This document shows, in pieces, positions 10,197 to 20,857 of a stretch of 64,000 nt of DNA. The stretch is from Heterostelium multicystogenum (taxonomy: Eukaryota > Evosea > Eumycetozoa > Acytosteliales > Acytosteliaceae). A program made the position numbers and the translations under genes. The stretch is taken from NCBI GenBank assembly GCA_003667245.1, contig RCNN01000056.1, positions 40,054 through 104,053 on the forward strand, read 5' to 3'. The notes under the pieces are model-generated. The model was not told where the DNA came from. It saw nothing but the letters and a program-made list of their open reading frames with translations, and ran no database searches. Positions within the stretch are counted from its first letter, which is position 1. Each line of letters starts with the position of its first letter.

Positions 10197-11899
10197 ATGA
10201 AAATAATAATATTAGTTTGTTTATTACTTTGTTCAATTGTTTTGTCTCAAAAGTTATCAACCCAATTGGGAGTAGGTACATGTACATCTTATATTAGTGA
10301 ATACAAATCTAATATTAATCATCCATTTCGAAAAGCTCTATCAATTCCAGACCATTACCAGATTGGTATGATCAATCGAAATTCGGTATTTTTTATTCAT
10401 TGGTATGTAGTATTCTCACAATAGTGCTGTAATTTAATACTTTTGAAACTAACCACCAATCATCATCATTGAACAGGGGTGTGTACTCGGTACCTGCATT
10501 TGCAGTACCTGCTGCTCCAGGTGCAGAATGGTATTGGTACAATTTAGAGTAAATATGGATCAACTGTGGCTGTAATTTACTATTTATTGAAATATTAATT
10601 GCCGTTTATGATCTATAGATTCACTAATTCCGATAATGGATCGACTCGTGCCTATCATGACAATGCTTTTGGGCCAGACTTTACCTATCAAACTTTTGCA
10701 CCAATGTTTAAAGCTAGCCTTTTCGATCCAGATCAGTGGGCCCAACTCTTTGTGGCTAGTGGAGCTAAATATGTGGTTTTGACTAGCAAGCACCACGAAG
10801 GATATACTCTTTGGCCAAATTCTCAGGCATGGGGTTGGAACAGTGTGGATGTTGGTCCTGGAAAAGATTTGGTCGGTATGGTATCGAAATCGGTCAAACA
10901 AGCTGGTTTACATATGGGATTGTATCACTCACTCTATGAATGGTTCAACCCATTATATGATATGAACAATGCGACCTCACCACCCACCAGTGATTCCTAT
11001 GTTACCCAAGTTCTATTACCACAACTCTATGATGTTGTAAATTCATATGAACCTGAAGTTGTTTGGGCCGATGGAGATTGGGAACAAAACTCAACCTATT
11101 GGAAATCAACAGAGTTTTTGGCCTGGTTGTACACCAATAGTTCTGTTAAAGATACTGTTGTAACCAATGACCGTTGGGGTAGTGATTGTGGAGGTAAAAA
11201 TGGAGGTAAATATTAGTTTTTTTTATTATCTCCATAACCATTATCTAATTAATATAATATAGGTTATTATACTCCATCCGATAGATACAATCCAGGTAAA
11301 TTAATAGGACATAAATGGGAAAACTGTTATACAATTGGTACATCTTGGGGATACAATCAAAATGAAGCACTGAATCAGTATCAAAATACTACTAGCTTAA
11401 TTCAAACTTTAGCATCAACTGTTAGCTGTGGTGGAAATTTATTACTAGATGTTGGACCTGTAAGATACTTGACTATGACATATAACCACTCTTACTAACT
11501 TTTGAATAGACTTCAGATGGTATTATTCCAATGCTAATGCAGGAAAGATTAATAGAAATTGGTGAATGGTTATCAATTAATGGAGAATCTATCTATAATA
11601 CAACGTACTGGAGAGTTCAGAATGACACTGCTGAAGGAAATGTTTGGTACACCATTAATCCCAACACTGGTGCTGTATATGCTATTGCTTTCTATTGGCC
11701 AGTAGACTCTATCTTGAGCTTACAAGCACCAATTGTACAGAAATCTACAACCATCGAACTTCTCGGATACAGTGAAACACTCAGTTACAGTACAGCAAGT
11801 GGACAAAAGTCAGGTCTCAACATTAAGTTACCATATTTAACACCAGGTCAATATCCACCACATGGTGTTTACACATTTAAACTCAACAATGTATTATAA
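10197..11899 (+). CDS. alfA: Alpha-L-fucosidase (GH29), secreted
   Basis: The protein starts with a signal peptide (MKIIILVCLLLCSIVLS) and carries GH29 landmarks: FIHWGVYSVPAF, AEWYWYNL, YVVLTSKHHEGY, WNSVDVGPGKDLVG, VVWADGDW (contains the family nucleophile Asp) and GGNLLLDVGP. Exons: 10197-10402, 10477-10548, 10619-11205, 11263-11459 and 11510-11899; all junctions are GT..AG and in phase. Exon 1 has two frame problems: the PLPDWYDQSKFGIF motif lies in another frame at about 10340-10385, and one T too many in a T6 run (about 10390) restores FIHWG. It should hydrolyse terminal alpha-L-fucose from glycoproteins in lysosome or secretions. Confidence 0.9.
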
Positions 11900-11948
11900 T
11901 AAATACTACAAACAGCGATTATTAATCTAAGATTTATAAACAATGGTT

Positions 11949-13611
11949 TTAATTATCTAAAACGGTATCAGTAGAGTTATCTAAAATTCCATCTAATACT
12001 TGGTGGAACATTTCGTCCAAGTCGAAAAAGTCTTTGAGTGCTGCTGGAATCATTGATTGGAGGTTGGAAAGAATTGGTTTAACAAGAGGGTTTAAGATTT
12101 TCATGAGACTTGGTTTGACAATTGATCTAACTGTAAAGTGGAGTTGGTCTCTATACAAGATTTGTGCATCATGTTCCATCTTTGATTGCACTGATTGTCG
12201 AGCACTATCAATATTGATGGTTGCTCCCTCACTAGAGGTCTCTGTGATTTCTTTTTCGAAAGTGTAGACAGCATTGTCTGAGATTTGATTTAGTTCACCA
12301 CGGATACCGTAGACGATTGTGGATGCCCAGAATCCATCAAAAATTGGGTAAAGACTTTGGAGGAAAGGGTAGGGATCGTTGATTGGATCGTGGGCTGGTC
12401 TCATTGGTGAGAAATAATGTGGATATCTTCTGAGTTCAGTAAATGACTTATCACTTCCATCACCAGAATAATTGGCAGATTTGTCCATCCAGATTTGAAC
12501 TACTTGACCAAATGACTTTTCCAATGGTTTTCTAATTTCATCTCCTAAAATTTTTGAAAGATGTGGAGCAACTTGTTCACGTACTACTGGTTCAATAACT
12601 GTGGTCAATTGTGATTGGACCTTTTCGATCATCTCCTGTTGAAGTTTGGCAATTGGATCGATTTCATCTCTAATCTTAGATTCAGCAGTTGGACGAACTG
12701 TTGTAACGGTCTTGTCCATAGCAATCCAAGCTGGATTTACAGCACTAGTAATAGTTCCAATGATTACTTTCATCATACTGTTACGCATGAAATTACGAAT
12801 GAACCATGGGGTGGCTGGAAGTTTACCGAGTGCACGACCAAGGATGTCATATTCAACCTCATCAGAAATGACATCAGCCAAAACCTGTACTTCGGAACCT
12901 CCCCAACCAAACCAACCCCATCTTCCAAGACTCCAACGAGTATTTCTAACTGCAACCTCGAAAGCTCTATGATGAACTGGATCTGGGTTCTTTAGTCCAC
13001 GTGCATGACGGACACATGTCTTTAAGACTTCTGACCACTCATCAAACTGCTCTTTATTTTCGGCAGTCAAATAATAAGTACGACGATATTCATGAAGCAA
13101 TTCTATTGTGAGTGGTGGGTATTCTTTTGGTTTTGGAATAGCCGAGAGATCAATCTTCATTTTCTCTGCTAATTTAGTAAGTCTTTCCCAGAATTGATCT
13201 ATTTGGATCAAGTTCAACTTTATATCCAGCCAATGTAATTGTACCTTTCTTCTTTGTTAAATTCTATTTGAAAGTGTTGTAAATATCGGATTCTATTTTA
13301 AATTAATTTTCTCGTTATATATTTACCTCTTGACTCTCATAATAATCGATTGAATAATCGTGTCTAACAATAAAATATCTTCTCTTCCATGATTTTCTAA
13401 CTGCTCCTTCCTTGGTCATGAAACCTGAGTGTCTATCTGATGTGTCTGGTTTCTCTCTGACATTCAACAAGTAAGGTGAAGGTGGTTTCTTTGCATCCTT
13501 GACACATTTGGCAGTCAAAGCAACGGTATAAGCCTTTGTATATTCAGTAGTGAAAGTTGCCAAAATTGCTTTAGTTAGATCAACCAATTCTTGTTTTAAT
13601 TGAGCATCCAT
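11949..13611 (-). CDS. PH-domain protein with large helical C-terminus
   Basis: Exon 1 (13611-13327) starts MDAQLKQELVDLTKAILA and enters a pleckstrin-homology domain (SGFMTKEGAVRKSWKRRYF). A 63-nt intron (13264-13326) splits it, and exon 2 (13263-11949) continues NLTKKKGTITLAGYKVELD. One base too many near 13200 (GATCAATTCTGGGAAAG) must be dropped to join the PH end (YYLTAENKEQFDEWSEV). The rest, about 350 aa, is a conserved-looking helical region without a domain I recognise; it is rich in Trp near WGWFGWGG. Reconstructed length is 532 aa. The PH domain suggests phosphoinositide or membrane binding; the function of the C-terminal part is unknown. Confidence 0.82.
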
Positions 13612-14479
13612 TTATTATGATGTATATTTATAAATGAAAAAAGGATAAATCTGGAATTTTTTGGAAAAAATACAATAGGTTGTTTTAAAATAAATATATA
13701 TCTAGATATATATTTATAAAATATTATATTATATAATAATTTTATTAGTTGGTTGATGATATATTGAATCAGATTCGATGATGGATGACATTAAACTATT
13801 AAGTGTAACCTATGCAGTCAAAGCTAAACAGAAAAAAGAAGAAAAAAAAATGAAATGATATAAAAATAAATAACAAGAAATTATTGTTAATTTTATTTGA
13901 TCAAGAGATTTGTATTGGGCCAAAACCTTTCAATTCCAACTCAGATTCAGATGCCTGTCATCTCATCATGTAGCCCATTAAATCTTAAAATAGTCAAGTG
14001 ACAACAACAAGATATTTTATTTAAATGTGTTTTTATAAAATCTTGATGCATATTGTAGATTGACTAAACAAAGTGATATTTTAGACATTGACACCAGAAA
14101 AAATCCAAAAAAAATAAAGAATACTGAAAAAAATAGGGATTGGAATCCACATTCATTAGTGATGGTGAATTCTCAGTATTGGGATTTTTCTTCCAGAAAA
14201 ATGTGGTTGATCATGAAAAAAGTCGAAATCAGATATTTTCAATCAATGACATCAACAACTTGAAGGTTTTTTTTATTCTATTTTCATAACATTTAATAAA
14301 CTTAAGAAATACTAAACTTAATCCTTATTGTCATCATCATTGTAAAGAGAGAAGTAGCTTGTACAACTGATTCCCTTTTAGTTTAAAACAGGATGCAAAC
14401 AAACAATCAAACAATCATCAATCGAATCAAAATGAAGACTAACAGGATGAAGTAAGAGGAACGGAGTTTATTAAGTTAG
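13612..14479. other. Intergenic spacer between PH gene and Pmp3 gene
   Basis: AT-rich. An open stretch at 14060-14263 has lysine/asparagine-rich, A-run-driven composition and no homology I recognise. No gene is supported. Confidence 0.6.
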
Positions 14480-14975
14480 TTACATTTGTCCAGAGTTATC
14501 AGATGTTGTGGTGGTTGTAGTTACTACTTGTGGTTGCTCAACTGATTCATTAATACTAGTAAGCCAAACAGAAACAAAATTCAGTCGATCAAAGTCATTG
14601 AAGAGATTGGTGATAAATGGAAGAGCAGTTGGTTGTTTGAATGGAGTTAGATAGGATGTTAAGAAAATGAGAGAAATCTATAATTTATAATTTATTGAAT
14701 TGCTTACACATAAACATCGTGATGGTGGTGTGGTTTATGTTTGAGGATAATGTAGAGAGCATGGATCATACCTAGTTTAATTATTAAACAAATGTGATTA
14801 GTAAGTGGCGCAATTGTAAAGAGAAATTGTTCATAAGCTTACCTGGGATCCAACCCAAAATAGTCAATAGGATGTTGATGACCAATTGTGCGCCACAACC
14901 TCTTCTAATCAATACTGCCAATGGTGGGAAAATGATGGCAACAATAATCAATCCAATCTTTGAACAGAATCCCAT
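14480..14975 (-). CDS. Pmp3 / UPF0057 family small membrane proteolipid
   Basis: Exon 1 (14975-14843) encodes MGFCSKIGLIIVAIIFPPLA and a second hydrophobic helix ending ILGWIPG. Exon 2 (14771-14708) gives MIHALYIILKH and a His-rich stretch. This two-helix layout with FPPLAV and GWIPG is the Pmp3 signature; these peptides affect membrane potential and cation tolerance. Intron 1 is 14772-14842. Reading on after exon 2 meets GTG TAA (66 aa). Splicing the GTAAGC donor (14707) to TAG at 14556 adds exon 3 (14555-14480), an acidic/Thr-rich tail, giving 90 aa in perfect phase. Which end is used is undecided; many Pmp3 relatives have such tails. Confidence 0.85.
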
Positions 14976-15556
14976 AGTTTATTTCTTTATTCTATTTGTT
15001 TTGTTTTAATTTAGTTTAATAAATAATAATTATATAATAAGAATAATAACTTTATAACTTTAATAAATAAATAATTATTAATACTACTTTTGTTTTATAA
15101 TGTTTATAAACATATATATATGATAAGTTATACTGTTAAAAGAATAGAATAAATTATATTTATCTATTTGGTTTTAATGTCAACATTATGTCCTTGACAG
15201 CTGAGATAGATTGAAAACGATACCATCTTTAGATTCAATATTAGTCAGCTTTATAATATTCATTAACCTATTTGATCTTGTGTGAGGAGTGAAGGAAGGA
15301 AAAGAATAAAAGAACTTATTATGGCATAGAATACTAAGTTCTATGTTGTTATGTTGGGTTGTTCCAACACTAACACAATATCTATTTAAATACAATTATA
15401 CAAGTAAATGTATATTTATTAGTTTGTTTGTTTCCCTGTGTAACAAAGATGTCTAAAAGTCTAATTTTTCTAGAACACAAATATTCAATGACATCAAAAG
15501 ATAATCTAGCAGATTTCTCAAAGCACAATTATCTTAATTTTTAAATATAACAACAC

Positions 15557-15587
<31 letters not shown>

Positions 15588-15654
15588 AGTATGCAATGTT
15601 ATGAGAAAGAATAGACGATATTGCCATTCTCGGATTGCAGTTGATTAAATATAT
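14976..15654. other. Intergenic spacer with (GTT)9 repeat
   Basis: AT-rich promoter/terminator spacer; a perfect (GTT)9 microsatellite lies at 15561-15587. No gene seen. Confidence 0.65.
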
Positions 15655-17266
15655 TTATGCTAAATTGTAATGCAGAGTTTTGTTTAGCTGATCTAGGAAT
15701 GGTTTCGATGGCTTAGTCTTGACAATTCCAAACAAAGAATTGTTTTCGATATGCATCATAATAAAGTTATGACCTGAGAGTCTTCGAAGTTGTATTCTGT
15801 TTTTTGACAAAGATGTTGTTGATGGATACTGGAAGTTTGTATATCTTGTTGTATTCGAGGAACAGATTATCAACATGGATAGTTTCAACTGAGTTTGGAA
15901 TGGCACCTTTCGGTAGCTTACCAATGTAGTCACTGAAATCGATGCAGACCACTGATTTTGGGATGGTGCCAGCGGACAGTCCACCCAACACAAAGTAGCC
16001 ACTGTGTATTTTGATTCTTTTCAGAGTGTTTGGGAGTGGTTTTGAATTGATTCGGAACACTCGATGTCCTACACTAGGTGATATCAGGATATCGAAGCTC
16101 AGCTCTTCTAGACCTTGAGGTAGCTCGGGCTGTCCAGCAATGTAGTTTGTTTTGCTACGGGTGCTTCCAAGATGAATAGTCAGTGTCTTCAAGTGGAACG
16201 GTAGTTTTGTTTGTGAAAGTGAGTCTCTTGTTGAGCAAATTGTTAGTGCAGTCAGTGAACTAGGGTAGAGGTTTGGGTATAAAATATCATTACCACCATG
16301 TGCGTCTAAATGTGAGTTTGATATCTGGTTTACTATCATTGTCTTAATATTCAGAGAGTCATTGTAATGCCTCTGAAAGAACTTTAACCATTTTGGAATC
16401 ACTGTAATTGTGTGTAGTGTTGGTGGTAGCATTTGAATGCTAGATTCATTTATGTCATAGCTCATCCTATAGTATCCAGTGTAGTTTCAGAACCTCAAGA
16501 TTCGGAAGTACCATATCTAATTCCAGTGATACATTGTGCATTTGTAAGATCTTCAAAGTCTGTGGTAAATGACTCGCTTTGAGTTTTGTTCCAGAGACAT
16601 CGATTTTTAAGGATACCACTGAAGACTTTGGTAGCAAAAGAGTCATGAGAGCTGAGCTCAGTGTTAAATCTTTGATGTTATCAGGGAGAATAATGCTACT
16701 ACATGTGACCTTTCTTCCAGTAACAAGATTAAGTTTCTTTATGTTTGGATGGCTGGCCAATAGCTCTTCAAAGCCTTCGTTGTATTCAAAGTTATCTTGA
16801 TCTGGTGAACCAACAACAAGACAATCAACATCTTGACTTATTTCTTTATCAAATACGATCAATTAGTTCGTTAAGTTGTAATGAACCATCAAAGATTAAA
16901 CTTACTCAACTCATTGATTGAGTCTTTGTTATAGCGTGGAACTCGATAGTTGCATCTAATATAATAAGGTATATCCGATCCAATCTTCATAATGGAGTTT
17001 CTCTTGTTCAGAGAAGATCTTTGAAACAGCTCAGTATATCTATTCTTGGATTGCTCCCCCACAAAAGTGTGTTCTACAAGAAGACTATCTGGATCGAACC
17101 ATAGATATCGATCTTTTTCATTGTACCATTTTCTGCAGACCAAGCTGAATACGATCCTGTCAATATTATCAAGATGGCCCACTATCTGTGAAATAACAAC
17201 GTGTGGTAGTATTTGTATCTTTGTACAATTACTCATGCTACTATTATCTGTAGATGTTGCTGACAT
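15655..17266 (-). CDS. F-box / FNIP-repeat protein
   Basis: Exon 1 (17266-16906, starting MSATSTDNSS) contains an F-box (LPHVVISQIVGHLDNIDRIV...VCRKWYNEK). A short intron (16844-16905, GTAAGT..AAG) leads to exon 2. Exon 2 has leucine-rich/FNIP-type repeats (AGTIPKSVVCIDFS, KGAIPNSVETIHV) and the typical end IQLRRLSGHNF. The frame breaks near 16466 and in the A6 run near 15797; dropping one base at each makes about 515 aa. An open stretch continues upstream to 17347, but the later ATG fits the family. F-box proteins recruit substrates to SCF ubiquitin ligases; FNIP repeats are a dictyostelid-expanded LRR-like repeat. The gene lies head-to-head with the plus-strand gene at 17415. Confidence 0.82.
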
Positions 17267-17414
17267 TCGAAAGTTTTCAAGTTTGAACAAAAATATCTGA
17301 AAAACAAGTGTGATAAATTGTTGAACTTTATCACACTTTGACAACATAGATTTATTCTACCAATCAATCAATCATTGCACTTTTGAGGGGGGTGAAAGTC
17401 TGACCTCACATCAC

Positions 17415-18218
17415 ATGGGTGATCAAAACAGTTTTGATCATCATACCAATCTTTGTGATTTAGCAAAGTTAATTACTCACAATGATTTTGGCCAACATTC
17501 TTCTTTGGCTGCTAGAGTAGCTTTTCTCCGGTTAGATAGTGAAGCTAGCAATGGAATATGTGGCTGTCAAGAAAAGGGTAATCCCAATCCTGAGGCGAAT
17601 ACACTCGGACACTGGAGAGCCTTTTGCGAATCCTTGGCAGCAAATACAGCGTTAGAATCACTGCAAATAGGCAATTGCAATTGGAATGGATTTGGTGCTA
17701 AGCTTCAGCCTGCTACAGTCGATGCAATCGCAATACCCTTCATTTCGGCACTGAAGGCAAATCACTCACTTATTTCACTCTCTTTGTCGTGTCAGATGCT
17801 GCTCGACCACCACTATCCTTTGCTGAATGGTGCAATCGTCTCTGGAAATGCTTCTATAGTTCAGCTACAGTTCATCGATTGTATCGTTGCCAATCTCAAG
17901 CCTATTGGAGAAGTTATCAAACACAATCAGTTGATTAAAAGTTTGTCGATTACCATATACCGAGGATACTATGGCACTGGCACTGAGGAAACAGACTCGG
18001 TTCTATCATTTGCACTGTCATTGCTGGAGAATAAGACACTCTCATCAGTAGAGATTACAGATCAAAGTAACAAAGTAATCAACGACATAATATCATCGAT
18101 AAAAGCAACCAACAATCCTAGAATAACTGGCATCGACCTATTCGATACAACCAAGCCAAATGACGAATTTGTAACATACCAAAAAGCAACTATCAAATTA
18201 AATAACAAAGATATATAG
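17415..18218 (+). CDS. Leucine-rich-repeat-like (RNI-type) protein, unknown function
   Basis: A single uninterrupted exon of 267 codons. Repeats such as LAANTALESLQIGNC, LKANHSLISLSLSC and LLENKTLSSVEI have the ribonuclease-inhibitor-type LRR look. No signal peptide or membrane segment. An N-terminal CGCQEKG may be a disordered insert. It is divergent from the F-box/FNIP gene and could share its promoter (about 150 bp). Function unknown; LRR scaffolding is an inference. Confidence 0.75.
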   Translation: MGDQNSFDHHTNLCDLAKLITHNDFGQHSSLAARVAFLRLDSEASNGICGCQEKGNPNPEANTLGHWRAFCESLAANTALESLQIGNCNWNGFGAKLQPATVDAIAIPFISALKANHSLISLSLSCQMLLDHHYPLLNGAIVSGNASIVQLQFIDCIVANLKPIGEVIKHNQLIKSLSITIYRGYYGTGTEETDSVLSFALSLLENKTLSSVEITDQSNKVINDIISSIKATNNPRITGIDLFDTTKPNDEFVTYQKATIKLNNKDI

Positions 18219-18241
18219 AAATATATCTATAGATTAATCAA

Positions 18242-18881
18242 TCAATCATCATATTTATTACTACTTTTAATATTATCAACATTGTCATCGGATTCTCCAG
18301 ACTTTTGTGATGCCTTTTGATTGGAGAGCAGTTGGCGTAGAAATGATTTAAACTCTCTTGATGTTGATTCATCGAGAAGCGCACGGTCTATTTCATTGCG
18401 GAAATCCTGGTAGTGTCTTATTTTGGTACGGCACTGCCAAGTCAACTTATCCAGAATGATGATAAAGGTATTTCTGGCGAATACCATCTCCTCTTTTGTG
18501 ACTTTATAAATATCATAGTTGGTGGGCACCTGTTTATCAACCTATTTTGTCCATGATTTTGCACTCCAAGTCAAGCCGCTTGATTGCCCCCACCAGCTTG
18601 TACATTTGATACTGATCGGCAATTGCACACCTCAAATGATAGTTTGAAATGATATCATTGAATAGATTGACAAACTCCTTTGATTTAAGTGTTTCCACCA
18701 CCAAAGGAGCATCATTCTCTGTGCATGTTTCGATCATTTTGTCAAGCAGACTTATTTCATTCGAGTAGTTGCCTTCACTTTTAGTTTGCTCGGCCTGTAG
18801 TCTAACATAGTAGTCCTGATTCTCCAAAAGTTCATTCTCAAACAATTTCAACATGTTCCTTTCTTTCTTTTTTATTATCAT
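18242..18881 (-). CDS. Hypothetical helical protein
   Basis: Two frames join if one G is dropped near 18541 (ATAGGTTGAT), giving 212 aa without interruption (KIMDKI then VDKQVPTNYDIYKV). It is charged, helix-rich, without signal peptide or membrane segment, and ends in a Ser/Asp/Asn-rich tail. No domain recognised. The stop lies 23 bp from the end of the convergent LRR-like gene. Confidence 0.65.
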
Positions 18882-18984
18882 TCACACCAGCAGAGAATCC
18901 AAGTGCTAATTAATGTATTTAGTTAATTCATTAATCTACACTACTATAGTAACTCAAAATTATAAAATAAGACAAGATATATAT

Positions 18985-19308
18985 CTATTTATCCATACCA
19001 AAGAAGATTCCAATTAATGCTGCAGATATCTCAAAATTATATTTAATATAGAAATTCCTTATTTTATCTTTTATGCTTTCATTATTATCATTATTATCAT
19101 TATCATTATTATTATTGTTATTACTATTTTTATTTAAAATGATTATATACTCTTTTTCAGGATCATATTGGAATTTAGATGAATAGTATTTTAGATTTAC
19201 ATTATTTTTAAATCTAGATGATGATGATGGTGGTTGTGTAATATAATTTCCAATAAGAATATATCTATTTATATTTCTATATAAGATTTTACTTGTTAAA
19301 GATAACAT
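18985..19308 (-). CDS. Small hypothetical protein, possibly mitochondrial
   Basis: 107 aa. The N-terminus is rich in Leu, Ser, Arg and Asn without acids (MLSLTSKILYRNINRYIL), resembling a mitochondrial presequence. The middle has an Asn/Asp homopolymer tract, and the C-terminus has one short hydrophobic helix (ISAALIGIFFGM). No family recognised. Translation from AT-rich DNA can mimic this, so confidence is moderate. Confidence 0.45.
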   Translation of the reverse strand: MLSLTSKILYRNINRYILIGNYITQPPSSSSRFKNNVNLKYYSSKFQYDPEKEYIIILNKNSNNNNNNDNDNNDNNESIKDKIRNFYIKYNFEISAALIGIFFGMDK

Positions 19309-19541
19309 TTTTAAACTATAAACAAATGTAAAACCATCTCATTGGAATATGATCAAGATTTGTAAAAAAATTGGAAACAAAAAAGAACACCAAACCCAGC
19401 TGCAAATGTCTTTTGGAAGTACCTTTCAATTCTTCAAACCAACATAATTTTATTTAATTCAAATTTGATTTGATTTATTATACAGATTATGACCTGACAT
19501 ACAGGTCTTTAAAGAAAATAATTTAAATCTATTATACAAAT

Positions 19542-19921
19542 AACAAGGTCTTCTCCGTCTTGAAGGGTGCCTATGATGGTGGTTTATACGTCCCACATAA
19601 TAAGACTCTTTTTCGTTGGTTACAACGCCGAGACCAAGAAGTTGAACGCTGAAGTCTTGAAGAAGTACAACTTCGGTGGTCACGTTGCTGAACACATGAA
19701 GCTCCTCCAAACTGAAGATGCTCCTAATTCATCAATGCCAACATTGGTCCAAAGGATTTGGAAACCATGTACACCAAGGCTCACGATACCATCAGAAAGT
19801 ACCCATCTGCCAAGAAGTCAGACAAGAAGTTCGTACCAAATCCAAGAAGGCCAAGCGTACCCTCAACCAAAGACGTGCCCGTATCAACCAAATCAAGAAG
19901 TCCATCGAAAAGAAGGTCTGA
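19542..19921 (+). pseudogene. rpl5: Ribosomal protein L5 (uL18) pseudogene, 3' fragment
   Basis: The sequence starts in mid-protein (NKVFSVLKGAYDGG) and continues with GYNAETKKLNAEVLKK, FGGHVAEHMKLLQTED, GPKDLETMYTKAHD and NQRRARINQIKKSIEKKV, all typical of the C-terminal half of eukaryotic L5. No N-terminal half is present upstream. At least three frame changes occur (near 19608, 19735-19755 and 19845), and about 10-15 codons are missing after LLQTED. A short A8 run follows at about 19984. A 5'-truncated, intron-less copy fits LINE-mediated retroposition (inference). A functional copy must lie elsewhere. Confidence 0.82.
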
Positions 19922-20241
19922 AGAAACTAAATGTTCAATTAGAGTCTATATTAATAAAACTCTATTCTTTGCAGTCATAAACTAAAAAAAACAAACCAGT
20001 TTGATCTTTTTTATTTGTATTTTTAAATATATCAATGATTCAATTCCTGGTGCTATTGAACAATTATGATAGTGCCAACACTTGTCTATTTTTTTTTTAA
20101 ATGTTTGCAAATATTGGTACTTAAATATTTAAGTTTCAGTTATGGTGTGAGCACTCACTTGAAAAACTTTTTCATCAAAAACATTGATCATTGTTTATTA
20201 GTCCTTATTGAATTCCTATCCATATATATATATAATTCAAA

Positions 20242-20605
20242 ATGGAAAAGTCTAAGTTAAATGAATTAGCTCAAAAGAGAGGTTGGGGTATGCCTAAATA
20301 CGAGACCATTACAAATGGTGACACTTTCGGTGTATGGTAGTTGTTTCTATACAATGACTCCAATTTACTAACACTACTGTGAATACCATCAACAGTGTAA
20401 ATTGATTTTAGGAGAACTAAGTTTTAAATCAAAATCAATGAGACATCCCAACCAAAAAGCAGCAGCAGTAGAAGTTGCTCGCATTGCATTTGATGAATTA
20501 AAAGATGTTATAAGAATAGAGGAATATGTACCAGTTGAAGAAACGAGTGATGAAGATGCAGAGAATGCAGAGGATGCTGAAGATAATGAGATAGACTTTT
20601 CTTAA
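20242..20605 (+). CDS. Small single dsRNA-binding-domain protein
   Basis: Exon 1 (20242-20331) encodes MEKSKLNELAQKRGWGMPKY, which matches helix 1 of a dsRBD. A 64-nt intron (20332-20395, GTATGG..CAG) follows. Exon 2 (20396-20605) gives strand 3 (ILGELSFKSKS) and helix 2 (NQKAAAVEVARIAFDEL), then an acidic tail. The spliced protein is 99 aa and consists of essentially one dsRBD. Lys/Gln in the helix-2 start (NQKAAA) replaces the usual KK pair, so RNA affinity may be reduced. It could be a regulator or partner of RNA silencing or editing enzymes (inference). The surrounding region is rich in broken genes, but this gene is undamaged. Confidence 0.72.
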
Positions 20606-20857
20606 AAGCAAGGATAGGTTTGAGAAATTGATGATTGACTCGGAAATAGATGAACAATTTCATTTTGTTTAGAATGCCGATGGAAAGTTTTCAGAAAGCC
20701 TTACCTTCACAATTTCTTAAAAAGAAATGACCATGAGCAACGATAATTTATTCGAAAGTCAAGCTGCATTGTATGCACATTTGGTGAACGAGAAATGGAA
20801 TAACGGTGTTAAGGCATTTAAATAAATAACTGTATTTGGTCAGATGATGATTTTAAA
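20606..20857. other. Spacer with short open stretch
   Basis: A 30-codon open frame at 20733-20825 (MSNDNLFESQAALYAHLVNE) has coding-like composition and may be a gene remnant. Nothing else is visible. Confidence 0.3.

Noticed and set aside
14060..14263. 67-codon plus-strand frame
   Set aside because: Lys/Asn-rich, driven by A runs; no support as a gene.
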